DNA from: Diphasiastrum complanatum
Taxonomy: Eukaryota; Streptophyta; Lycopodiopsida; Lycopodiales; Lycopodiaceae
Length of the DNA stretch: 64,000 bases
NCBI GenBank assembly: GCA_029204225.1
Contig: CM055095.1
Span: 53,536,752 to 53,600,751 of the forward strand
Direction of reading: 5' to 3'
Translations under genes and position numbers: made by a program
Shown here: positions 55,325 through 64,000 of the stretch, piece after piece
Layout of the letters: every line of letters begins with the position of its first letter
How positions within the stretch are numbered: position 1 is the stretch's first letter
Notes under the pieces: generated by a model
What the model saw: the letters and a program-made list of their open reading frames with translations, nothing else
What the model was told of the DNA's origin: nothing
Databases searched by the model: none

Positions 55325-56057
55325 GGTAGTTCCATTCATTGCTGCATATTTATTCGCATTGTCACGTAGCTCAACTACTAAAGACGCATAAGTGAAGATG
55401 GCCGACATATTGGAGTTGGACGAACTATCGGGTAGATCCAACCTGCTCGACATATCGGGGAAGCCTGACTTATCGGGCCCCCCCTCATGCTCATCCTCTG
55501 TATTGTGCAACGGACTTGACAATAACAACAACCATGATCTTCTCCCTGACGGCCCAACGACTCCACGCCATCTCTTGTATACTCATCCGCATAAATAAAA
55601 AAATAACACATAGATCATTTAATATATGTGCATGCGATTGATCAATGATTAAGAACACGGATTAATGAATCCGATGAGAAAGACACAATAGATGCTTTTA
55701 TGCATTGATTCTCCTCTTCAGACGGATCGTCAATAATAAGCTCATAGCTTTTACAATTTGTAGTTAGCTTTGTGAGCACGCGGTTTCGTCTGCTATTGTA
55801 TTATGCTCACCTACATCACTGATTTGTATTTTGTTACAATCAATCTGAATAAAGTGTTGTCTAGTTTTGTCTTCAAGTTCTGTCAGTATTTGCAATGCTT
55901 TTGGCTCTCTGTCTGACCTTATGATTGCTTTGTCTGATTGTCGGCTCTTGCTTCCTCAAGCACTACGCATCTAGCTCTAAACTTAACTTCATTATTGTGT
56001 TCGCCTATTGTTACAAATAGTGCATGCACCAAGGGAACTTTCCACACTTCCCCAACC
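55325..56057 (+). repeat. 3' LTR of the copia element, 5' end lost
   Basis: It aligns from TAGTTCCATTCATT (equivalent to about 53245) to the LTR end. The final base is C instead of A. The target duplication CAAGT follows directly. Confidence 0.85.
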
Positions 56058-56062
56058 CAAGT

Positions 56063-58699
56063 AGCTAGTTACGGAATGAGTGTTCGATAAATATGTAGAT
56101 TGTGGGTCAAGTTCCAATTACTACAAATAATATAGTAAATTGTACACTAATTTATAGCATCACATTTGAATCTTATCTAAAATTGATTGTATTTCAAACA
56201 CTATCCCTTAAGTTCAAATGTGATAAGAGTGACATAAATATCTATAGCAATGTTTGGAGTGTTCAAAAGATGTTATGCATATTCTTGATACTATGTATTG
56301 ACTCACACTCAAGTATGCCAACAAACAACTTGAAGTTGCAAATTGTGCTAATCTTATAGAATCATTATCTATTGCTTCTCTATCATTTCAAGTGTTTTAG
56401 AATCCCTTTTTGCTGCTATTTTTATATGTTGAAATATAATACCTATTTTGCTCCTTTTGGCTTGTATACTTGTAACTTGTAAATTGTGCATAAGACATGT
56501 GGGTAAAACATTTATGTACATAGTAGACCCCACCATCATCCTTGTTATGCACTGCCATACCAGGTATCACAATGTCATCATCGATCTTGAAGATTAAAAC
56601 ATCTACTCCAATAGTGCGCATTCTCGTATTATCCTAGCTAGCTCCAAAGCTACTTCCATGAAATATGGCAAATTGACTTGAGTTATCCAAACTGACAAAT
56701 GAAGTGTATCTCCCCAATAAAAAAGATGATATACTACTAAATAGCTATAATGGCTTGATTTGAATTGACTTACCAACTACAAAACTTGCAAATCATCAAA
56801 CTTATCACTCACCAAGAGTCTTCAAAATGTGAGTACTAACCCATTCTTCATTTTTGCATCCCATACACAGTTCATCCCAATGCAAGTCATGTTATCCTAC
56901 TCAACTGGCTTCCAAACTAACATCATCATGTACTTTTTGTCACCCATGACCACCAAATTTGTGAATCTCCAAGCTAGTTTTGATCTCTCCCATGAACAAG
57001 AAAATCACAAGTTACAAATGTGTGTGTCATTGTCGCTATCACTCGATTTGACATTGCCACTATCGATTTTGCCTATGAGAGCCTTTCTCAAATTGTCATC
57101 TAAACTTGGTCAATTCGAATTCCAAGAATTGAACCTAACAACGAGAATTTTTCAATAAATAGAATACCATGCCACCCTCTTGCCTCTCTCTTTCCTCTGA
57201 TTACTTGTCCCCATGCCTCTCTCTTGCCTCTGATTACTTGCCCCCATCGCATTTTACTCCCATTCATCTTGACTCCACAATTGCTACTTTAATTTGCCTC
57301 CAACTTCATCAAAAAGTACTTCAGACTGCTCATACTGCAATAATGCCTCACATACTACCCTGTTGCAATTGCCTCCAATTTGGCCCCACAACACTAACAT
57401 GGGGAATGTAGCCTATTATTGGGTCACCAACATTCTACTCACTAAAATGGTGATGAAAACTCTCCAAAATGCTTCTCCCCCCCCCCTCCCCCCCCCTCCC
57501 CCCCCCCCCCCCCCCCCAAAGACACACACACACACGCATGCGCACTCAGTGTTGATGCTCTATCCATCACCTCTATGCAACTTTTTAGGGGTATGATTTG
57601 TCCCAAGGATAGCCAAATTCGGTGCCCTCTAGTGTTGGTTAGTTCCAAACTAATTTTTCCTTACAAAATGAATTAAAACTTTAATACAAATTTCTTTCAA
57701 TGAAGAATATCTTTTTCTAAATGTCGAATCCTTTTAAAAATTTTCATTCTAAAATTTTTAGTGAAGAATTCTCATTTATGGTCTTCATTGGCCTTTGGGC
57801 CCCTTCTACCCTTCATGCATCGGTCCATTTTGACCCAACGGTCCTAGTGCTTGCATCCTTCACCATGGATCACATGTGGGATTAATCTAATGGCTATGAA
57901 ATATTTTGTGCATTGAATGAGACTCCTCCATGTGATAGATCCCTACAGCCACTATGCCTCACTTCGTTTGGACGTGTGCAATGGTCTTCATGGCCCCTTT
58001 CTTTCTCTTTGAAATTTTCTAGCTATGGATGTAGGCTGCTAGTCGAATTTGCTCTTTAAACTATGGCTACTTGGATGCTACCTTGCATCACTGATGTGCC
58101 CTGCTCTTTATGCTTTTACAACTCTGAGAAATGTTTCCTCACTTTTTTGCCTATAAACCCTAGCTAACAAGTTCTCCAACTTTCTTTGAGCTTTGCTCTA
58201 TCTCTTTGAGAATTTTCTTATAGTTATCCACTTGGATGAGGTCGCCCTACCTCAAGCTCAGTGATCAATTTACGACTTGCAAATTGGTGTAGTATTGACT
58301 ACACAAAGCTTTCTTTCATGAAAAACTTGTCAATACCTCATGAAATCAGAAAATTCTACAATTTTCTCTTATTTCCATCCAATTGACCCCTATAAATTGC
58401 TATTTTTGTTAGCAAAACCAGCAATGAATACTAGTTCATCTTCAAGATCAAAATGATGTGGAATAATGAAACTAGTTTTTATCAAGACTTGATAATTTCC
58501 ACACATTTACATGAGATTTATCAAACATGAGATAAGATAAACTTTGGATTCCATCTTGATGCCTTTTCCTCCAAATTGCCAATTTTCACTTGGTGTTGAT
58601 GAAGCAAACCAATACCAACACCTTGCTCTTTCAAAATGACATAAAAAACTTTGCTCAAGACAAAAATTTTAGATCTAAATCTCTATAAAAAATTTCTCT
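56063..58699. other. intergenic, simple repeats only
   Basis: No gene is supported. At 57169-57245 a CT-rich block is duplicated (TGCCTCTCTC, CTCTGATTACTTG, CCCCATG/C). At 57477-57517 there is a C-rich homopolymer tract, followed by CA repeats and GCATGCGC to about 57545. The long frame covering these repeats is an artefact. Confidence 0.5.
57477..57545. repeat. poly-C and CA microsatellite
   Basis: About 40 bases are nearly pure C with two T interruptions, then AAAG and (AC)n, then GCATGCGC. It is length-unstable, and base calls here may be unreliable. Confidence 0.8.
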
Positions 58700-59361
58700 G
58701 AATTATTTAATTGAGACCTGATACAAAAAAAATACCAAACCTCCTTATACTATGATTTCCATCCAAGATGAAATAGAATAGGTGAAAATGAGTGTCAAAT
58801 CTAATCCTTGCTGCCACTTTGAGTCCATTCCAATTCTCAATAGACATATTCACCCTTGCAAGACTCCCTTTTAATGATTGCATTACATAAGGTAGAAGAA
58901 ATCTCTTCTTGACTATCTTCCTCACCAAGCCCCTCAATTCTATTCAACATAGAATCCCTTGAACTATCCTATTTATTGAAACATGTGACATCACTTTTAT
59001 GCATCCCTTCTTCCTCTCGCATAGCATCTTCAACACAAGTAGTCTCATCAAAAGAAGTGAGAAGGGCAAAGTTTCTAGCTCCCACCACTTTCTTACCCTT
59101 CTCATCATATATGAGTCTTTATGGTCTCCCTCTTTGCCTTGATGTCCTTCTAGAGTTTTGACCTGAAGAAGCACATTCAGCATCTCCTCCATAGAACCAC
59201 CATCCTCATAAAAAATGTCAGAATCAGCATCACCATCAACAAGCTTAGGAACATTACTCTAATCATAGATTACATCCCTACTTATGAGAGATTTTTTTGT
59301 GGAGAGAATGTGGATCCTATAAGCTTTACTTATATCACTATAGCCAACAAATATCCCCTTC
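58700..59361 (-). pseudogene. copia integrase end and RT linker (antisense), part 2
   Basis: On the minus strand, 59361 downwards reads KKGIFVGYSDISKAYRIH, SLISRDVIYD, then after a shift DEKGKKVVGARNFALLTSF with VEDAMREEEG. These are the copia blocks after the integrase core (KxGIFVGYSxxSKAYRI, ISRDVxFDE) and before RT. It continues from 62340-61959, from which it is separated by the element at 59367. Stops and frameshifts are frequent. Confidence 0.8.
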
Positions 59362-59366
59362 TTAGA

Positions 59367-60046
59367 TGTGAAAAATTGCCTACATTGGCAAATCTAGCCA
59401 TGTAGAATATTGTACATTTTGTCAATATTGTTTGTTGGTTACTTGAATGGCCAAAGTGCCACTTGTACATACACACCTAAAGTAGGTTACCACGAGTCAA
59501 GAGGAGTGGTGGTGTCTATTTGGTAGTGATTCCTACTTTGTAGGATCTAGACCATGATTTATGATGAGATTTGTACCTACCAAGCATGACTCTTGGATCT
59601 AGGCTAGGGTTTTCATATTAGGGCAAGAAAGTGGAGTCTAATTCCTTATTACATGCTGGATTCTCACCTAACTTTGCAAAGGAAGTGTGTTTTACTATGT
59701 ATTCCCATTCTCCATAGTGAGAAGATAGAAACTTTTTGGAGCCTCAAGGAGAAACTCGAGTTTCCTCTCATTGTATGGTGATTACTCTTGATTTCCAATG
59801 AAACCCAGCTTTGGCACTTTGTAAACACTGTCTACAGGCCGTACTACAGCCTTATTTCCACACGTGTGGAGTTGGATTATACTATTTGATCAATGCTTTG
59901 ATTGTCTCTACTTGTTTCCTATCAAGCTGCTAAACTAGATCTTGTTTTCTGATGACTAGTTTTTGATAGATTGTTTAACAAGCATACAATCACCTTGTGG
60001 ATCATTCAAAGATCCATTTATGGTCCTTAGTACTGTACTTTTCACA
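59367..60046 (+). repeat. 5' LTR of the young copia derivative
   Basis: TGTGAAAAATTGCC to GTACTTTTCACA. It contains the perfect 12-bp palindrome CCACACGTGTGG at 59858-59869. Confidence 0.95.
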
Positions 60047-60059
60047 TGGTATCAGAGCC
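60047..60059 (+). other. primer-binding site (tRNA-Met type)
   Basis: TGGTATCAGAGCC lies directly against the LTR end CA. Confidence 0.9.
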
Positions 60060-60677
60060 AAGTACAAGGCCATTGATCTGTGTTTGAATCTAATCCAGTT
60101 TTAGCAGGTTTTGGTGCAAAAAGCTAGTATTGGATGGGCGATCTGGTATCCAGGTTTTGGTGAGGGAATTTGATCCCAAACTTTTTCAGGATCAAAATCC
60201 ATAATGTTCACACGTGTGGGCATCTTTGAACCAGCATTTAATAACCCATATTCATTGAATCATAGAAAATTCATCTGGTGTCAGTTTGATGTAATTTCTG
60301 GTGCAAATCCTAGGATAAGCTACCAAGATCACTTGCCATTGATTAGTTTTGAATTTGTTTCATGAAAACTAATTAATCTAGGCTGATTTCAGACCTTCTT
60401 AAAGTGGAAACCAGGTCTTGAAAGTACATCAAAGTGAATGAGAGAGATAGAGTCAGTTTTTGTCCAAGAATAGCCAAGATTGGCAAGATTTGCTTGAGTG
60501 TAGTTTTCATCTCATCTTATCTTCATTCCAGCTTGTGAGGGAGTGATAGAACTGTGATTACAAATCCATCTGTTGGATTAGAAGTCAATATTTGAGTGAA
60601 ACACTGCAAGTTAGAAACCTTTGTGAGTTTCAGGTCCAAACAAATCTATATCTTGTGTGTAGAATCTTGCTAGTAAG

Positions 60678-61268
60678 ATGGGATCAGTGGGAGCCTACCT
60701 TCTAGAAGCTAGTGAGAGGTTAAATTCTACCAATTATGCTATTTGGAAAGTGAGGATGGAGTCACTAATGGTGCTCCAGGATCTTTATGAGTTTCTAATA
60801 GATGATGAAGATGAACCTCTAGGTGCACAGGAATTAGTGAGATACAAGAAGAGGTCTAGGCTTGCACTTCACTGTATTAAGATGAATGTAAGCAATGATC
60901 TTGTAAGGGAAGTATCATCATGTAAGAGTGCCAAAGAGGCTTGGGAATCTTTAAAATCTATCTATGAGTCTAGTAACACTTCGAGGGTTCTCATGCTTAG
61001 GAATCAGATTCTACAAAGCATGAAGAGGAGTGATGAGAGTGCACAAGATTATGTGCTAAGAATCAAGTCTCTCAATACATCGAAATTGCTCATCATTTCA
61101 AGAGGAAAAAAGTGCAAGCTAAAGAGATCAAGCTCCAACACGTGCCATCATCAAGTTGCTTGGCTGATTTGTTTACTAAACCTTTACCTAAAGATTCATT
61201 TGTCAAGCTTATATCTTCAATTGGAGTTATTGATAAATGCATTGTGATCTCCAAGGCTAGATTTTAGG
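60678..61268 (+). CDS. gag fused to the tail of RNase H
   Basis: From ATG 60678, MGSVGAYLLEASERLNSTNY, WKVRMESLMVLQDLYEFL, SRLALHCIKMNVSNDLV and KEAWESLKSIYESS form the N-terminal copia gag core, without stops to about 61076. There the sequence jumps to the end of pol. In the pol frame it reads EIAHHFKRKKVQAKEIKLQH, CLADLFTKPLPKDSFVKLI and IGVIDKCIVISKARF, stop TAG 61268, the copia RNase H C-terminus. In the gag frame the tail is read out of register and ends at 61247. About 3.5 kb of a full copia element is missing at the junction, next to ACATCGAAATTG. A truncated gag of about 135 meaningful residues could be made. Confidence 0.8.
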
Positions 61269-61273
61269 AGGAG

Positions 61274-61953
61274 TGTGAAAAATTGCCTACATTGGCAAAT
61301 CTAGCCATGTAGAATATTGTACATTTTGTCAATATTGTTTGTTGGTTACTTGAATGGCCAAAGTGCCACTTGTACATACACACCTAAAGTAGGTTACCAC
61401 GAGTCAAGAGGAGTGGTTGTGTCTATTTGGTAGTGATTCCTACTTTGTAGGATCTAGACCATGATTTATGATGAGATTTGTACCTACCAAGCATGACTCT
61501 TGGATCTAGGCTAGGGTTTTCATATTAGGGCAAGAAAGTGGAGTCTACTTCCTTATTACATGCTGGATTCTCACCTAACTTTGCAAAGGAAGTGTGTTTT
61601 ACTATGTATTCCCATTCTCCATAGTGAGAAGATAGAAACTTTTTGGAGCCTCAAGGAGAAACTCGAGTTTCCTCTCATTGTATGGTGATTACTCTTGATT
61701 TCCAATGAAACCCAGCTTTGGCACTTTGTAAACACTGTCTACAGGCCGTACTACAGTCTTATTTCCACACGTGTGGAGTTGGATTATACTATTTGATCAA
61801 TGCTTTGATTGTCTCTACTTGTTTCCTATCAAGCTGCTAAACTAGATCTTGTTTTCTGATGACTAGTTTATGATAGATTGTTTAACTAGCATACAATCAC
61901 CTTGTGGATCATTCAAAGATCCATTTATGGTCCTTAGTACTGTACTTTTCACA
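61274..61953 (+). repeat. 3' LTR of the young copia derivative
   Basis: The same 680 bp as the 5' copy. Differences are seen around 61415, 61548, 61757 and 61869-61886. CCACACGTGTGG is at 61765-61776. Confidence 0.95.
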
Positions 61954-61958
61954 TTAGA

Positions 61959-62340
61959 GGTGGGATCTTCCATAGACCTATCATGAAGAGCTATGTTGAC
62001 ATAGCATGTACATCCATAAATCTCTACCAAAAGCACCTCATAAGGTGTCTTTCCATCCCATATTTGAATTGGCAACCTATTGCAAAGAAGGTTGCCACAA
62101 TCCAAGGCTTCTTCTCAAAAGGACTTTAGAATATTGGAGTTCAACTTCATTTGCATTTGAACTCTCACAAAGAGTTCTATTCTTCCTCTTGGCCACTCCA
62201 TTTTGTTGTGAAGTTCTTGGGCTTGAAAGCTCCCCTTGATCCCATGTGCTTCACAAAATTCTTTGAACTTGGTGGCAATATATTCGCTCGAGCTATTGTA
62301 TTGAGTGTTCGTGATCTAAATGCAACCAAAGATATATTGC
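61959..62340 (-). pseudogene. copia integrase (antisense), part 1
   Basis: On the minus strand it reads EFCEAHGIKGSFQAQELHNK with EWPRGRIEL, DCGNLLCNRLPIQIWDGKTP with YEVLL, and GCTCYVNIALHDRSMEDPTS. These correspond to the copia integrase core around the catalytic E (PQQNGVAERKNRT) and the FGCxAYV block. Here the E region is degenerate. The frame continues in 59361-58700 on the other side of the young element. Confidence 0.75.
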
Positions 62341-62570
62341 ACTCATTCTCTGTTTGCAGGCCATACATCAGGCTGTGATTCACACATGTGGACTCGGATT
62401 TCATCTAAGATCAATGCTTTTTTATTGTTCTTACTTGTTGAATGTAAAATTCCCATTCTAGATCATTTTTTTGTGTCTAGTTTCTGCAATAGATTGTTAA
62501 GCAAGCATCCAATCACTCTTTTGGATCTTTTTTAGATCCATTTATGGTCCAAAAGTACAATACTTTCACA
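62341..62570 (+). repeat. truncated LTR of the same copia family
   Basis: It matches the last third of the 680-bp LTR (CTGTTTGCAGGCCATACATC, GATTGTTAAGCAAGCATCCA) and ends TACTTTCACA. The upstream two thirds are missing, replaced by antisense copia integrase. It is followed by a perfect primer site. Confidence 0.8.
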
Positions 62571-62583
62571 TGGTATCAGAGCC
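62571..62583 (+). other. primer-binding site (tRNA-Met type)
   Basis: TGGTATCAGAGCC follows the LTR end. The leader after it is similar to 60060-60300 (AGTACAAG, CACACGTGTGGGCA, TAGGAAAAGCTACCAAGAT). Confidence 0.85.
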
Positions 62584-63439
62584 AAGTACAAGAGCTTAAT
62601 CGTTGATCAAAGACAAATCCATATTTAGCAAGTTTTGGTGCTAAAAACTAGTAATGAGATGGCAAGTTTGAATCCAAACTTTGGTGAGGGGATTTGATTC
62701 CAAAATTTGTAAGGATCAAAATACGTACTATCCACACGTGTGGGCACCTCTGAACTTGCATTTATTACTCAATATTTATTAGATCCATTAAATTGGATTG
62801 TATTGGTTCTTGATGACATTTTTTGGTGCTAATCCTAGGAAAAGCTACCAAGATTGAGTGCCATTGATTAGGTTTGATTTAGTGTCATGAGATCTAATTA
62901 ATCTAGGCTGAAAACAAGTCCTCTAAAAGTATTTTATAAGTCTTGGAAATCCATCAAGGAGTGTTAGAGAGATTTAGTCATTATATTGTCCAAAAAATAG
63001 TCAAAATTGGCTTGATTTGATTGTGGGTTGATTGTAACTCATCTAATCTTCATTTCATCTTTGTGAGGAGTGCTAGAACCATGGTTATAAGTCCATTTGG
63101 TGGGCTAGAAACAAAATTTGAGTGAATCACCACAAAAGATACCTTTCTCGGTTTCTAGAATCAATCAATCAATTTTCTTGTCTGTAAAATTGGCAAAAAT
63201 GTAGCTTGGCAATTTTATGTCCTTTATGTTTGAAAGTACATTTCACATGTGTGGAGCATGTTCCCACATGTGTAAAATAGTTTATCATAGCTTTAGGGGT
63301 GTTCTAATTTTTTAGGACAAGCTTCTTTGTGTAGAGTTGTGATAGGGCCAAAAATTGGCATAGATGGCAAATTGGCAATGTCCACATGTCATGCCTCTAT
63401 TGAGCCGAAAGTGAATCATGATGTAATATCAAGCTAGGT
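62584..63439 (+). other. copia leader and unassigned sequence
   Basis: It is homologous to the leader of the young element up to about 63160 and then diverges. No gene is seen. Confidence 0.5.
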
Positions 63440-64000
63440 AGGCTTATGTATAGGGTCTTGACACTTGTGACAATGTAATAGATGAGGATGATCTTAATCG
63501 AGAAGAAGCTATGGGGATACGTAAATGGTTCTATAGCCAAACCGGCAGAACCTGAACTGCTTCCAGCATGGGAAGCAAAGGATGGCAAAGCACTTGCCAT
63601 TGTATCCTTGAATCTGAAAGACACTCAGATTTCTCACGTTTCAAACAACACCACCTCCAAAGAAGCACGTGATATCCTAACAAGTATCTACGAGACTTCA
63701 AATGTATCAACTCGTGTCTTTCTAAGAAAGAAGGTACTTACACTCAAGATGAGCGAAGGCACCTCAATCAGAATCACCTGAACGAATTCAAATAGTTGCT
63801 GAATCAACTTGTTGCCATAGGTTCTCCTATTTCAGAAGAAGACTCAATTATGTCTCTTCTCACCAATCTTCCATCCTCCTACAAAAACCTAGTATTTCTT
63901 CTGAGCAATACTCTTGCACTGTCTCTCCAGAAGCTGACAGCAAGCCTATTGTAGGAAGAAGTCAGCCCAATGTAGACGAATGGAAAGCTACCATGGATTA
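63440..64000 (+). pseudogene. copia gag, runs off the window
   Basis: The frame 63482-63781 has GYVNGSIAKPAEPELLPAWE, AKDGKALAIVSLNLKD, SKEARDILTSIYETSN and VFLRKKVLTLKMSEGTS. After a shift near 63775 it continues LNQLVAIGSPISEEDSIMSL with LPSSYKNLVFLLSN and LSLQKLTASLL, with stops. This is the copia gag core, of a type closer to that at 54930 than to that at 60678. The end lies outside the window. Confidence 0.75.

Larger units (their letters stand above)
53200..56057 (+). mobile_element. deleted Ty1/copia element, TSD CAAGT
   Basis: The 5' LTR runs TGTTGGATTT to CCCAACA (53200-53975). The primer site TGGTATC|AGAG is split by a solo LTR of another family. A gag remnant follows, then the 3' LTR whose first 45 bp are lost (55325-56057, ending CCCAACC). 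CAAGT flanks both ends (53195-53199, 56058-56062). Everything between mid-gag and the inside of the 3' LTR is deleted, so it carries no pol. Confidence 0.85.
59367..61953 (+). mobile_element. young non-autonomous copia derivative, TSD TTAGA
   Basis: Two 680-bp LTRs (59367-60046 and 61274-61953, TGTGAAAA/TTTTCACA termini) differ at only a handful of positions by eye. TTAGA flanks both ends (59362-59366, 61954-61958). A perfect primer site TGGTATCAGAGCC follows the 5' LTR (60047-60059), and AGGAGGAG precedes the 3' LTR. Inside is the start of gag joined to the last part of RNase H; protease, integrase and RT are gone. It must have been moved by proteins of a relative. Confidence 0.95.

Noticed and set aside
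57294-57648. Proline- and glycine-rich frames across the poly-C tract
   Set aside because: Homopolymer artefact.

Overview
This is a retrotransposon-rich stretch of nuclear DNA from a land plant. The one clear, complete host gene is a PIN-FORMED (PIN) auxin efflux carrier on the minus strand (exons between 42123 and 33225). Its six exons rebuild in phase to a 696-residue protein with a long central loop. Plant tRNA-Met primer sites (TGGTATCAGAGCC), nested LTR elements and solo LTRs fit a large, repeat-bloated genome such as a fern or gymnosperm. I cannot name the species from sequence alone.

Left part (1-31200). After decayed Ty3/gypsy and Ty1/copia scraps (1497-1575, 2600-2935), an old gypsy pol fragment (4232-4290 and 7736-8835) is split by a copia element (4291-7735) with target-site duplication ATGAC. 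A minus-strand element tail follows (about 9360-10682). Next comes a large Tat-like gypsy arrangement: the 3' half of one copy (10686-14920), one very long LTR ending at 18876, then the 5' half of a second copy (gag about 19795-21170, protease/RT/RNase H/integrase 21684-24633). The integrase of the second copy is cut by a minus-strand non-autonomous LTR element (24634-29516) that has a primer site and purine tract but no recognisable gag or pol. A scrap of gypsy LTR, an inverted LTR scrap and a probable copia LTR (30729-31198) close this part.

Middle (31200-45800). The PIN gene has one giant intron (34228-40083) holding a broken chromovirus-type gypsy element (about 35740-37850). Upstream of PIN lie three copies of a G-box-containing module (43691-43980), homopolymer runs, a tRNA-like short repeat array (44850-45165) and a cluster of hairpins (45212-45390).

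Right part (45800-64000). A solo LTR with an internal 426-bp duplication (45808-47473, TSD GTTAG) belongs to the family of the non-autonomous element at 24634. A strong about 90-nt hairpin lies at 48424-48513. A copia element (53200-56057, TSD CAAGT) carries a solo LTR of another copia family inserted exactly in its primer-binding site (53983-54681, TSD GTATC). That second family also has a very young, internally deleted copy (59367-61953, TSD TTAGA, two 680-bp LTRs) sitting inside an antisense copia integrase (58700-62340). A further truncated copy (62341-64000) runs off the end.

The mobile parts do not act as a single pathway. They are layers of insertion, and target-site duplications and shared lesions let part of the order be read. 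Most elements are non-autonomous or decayed, and many in-frame stops look like C-to-T changes, as expected for methylated plant repeats.
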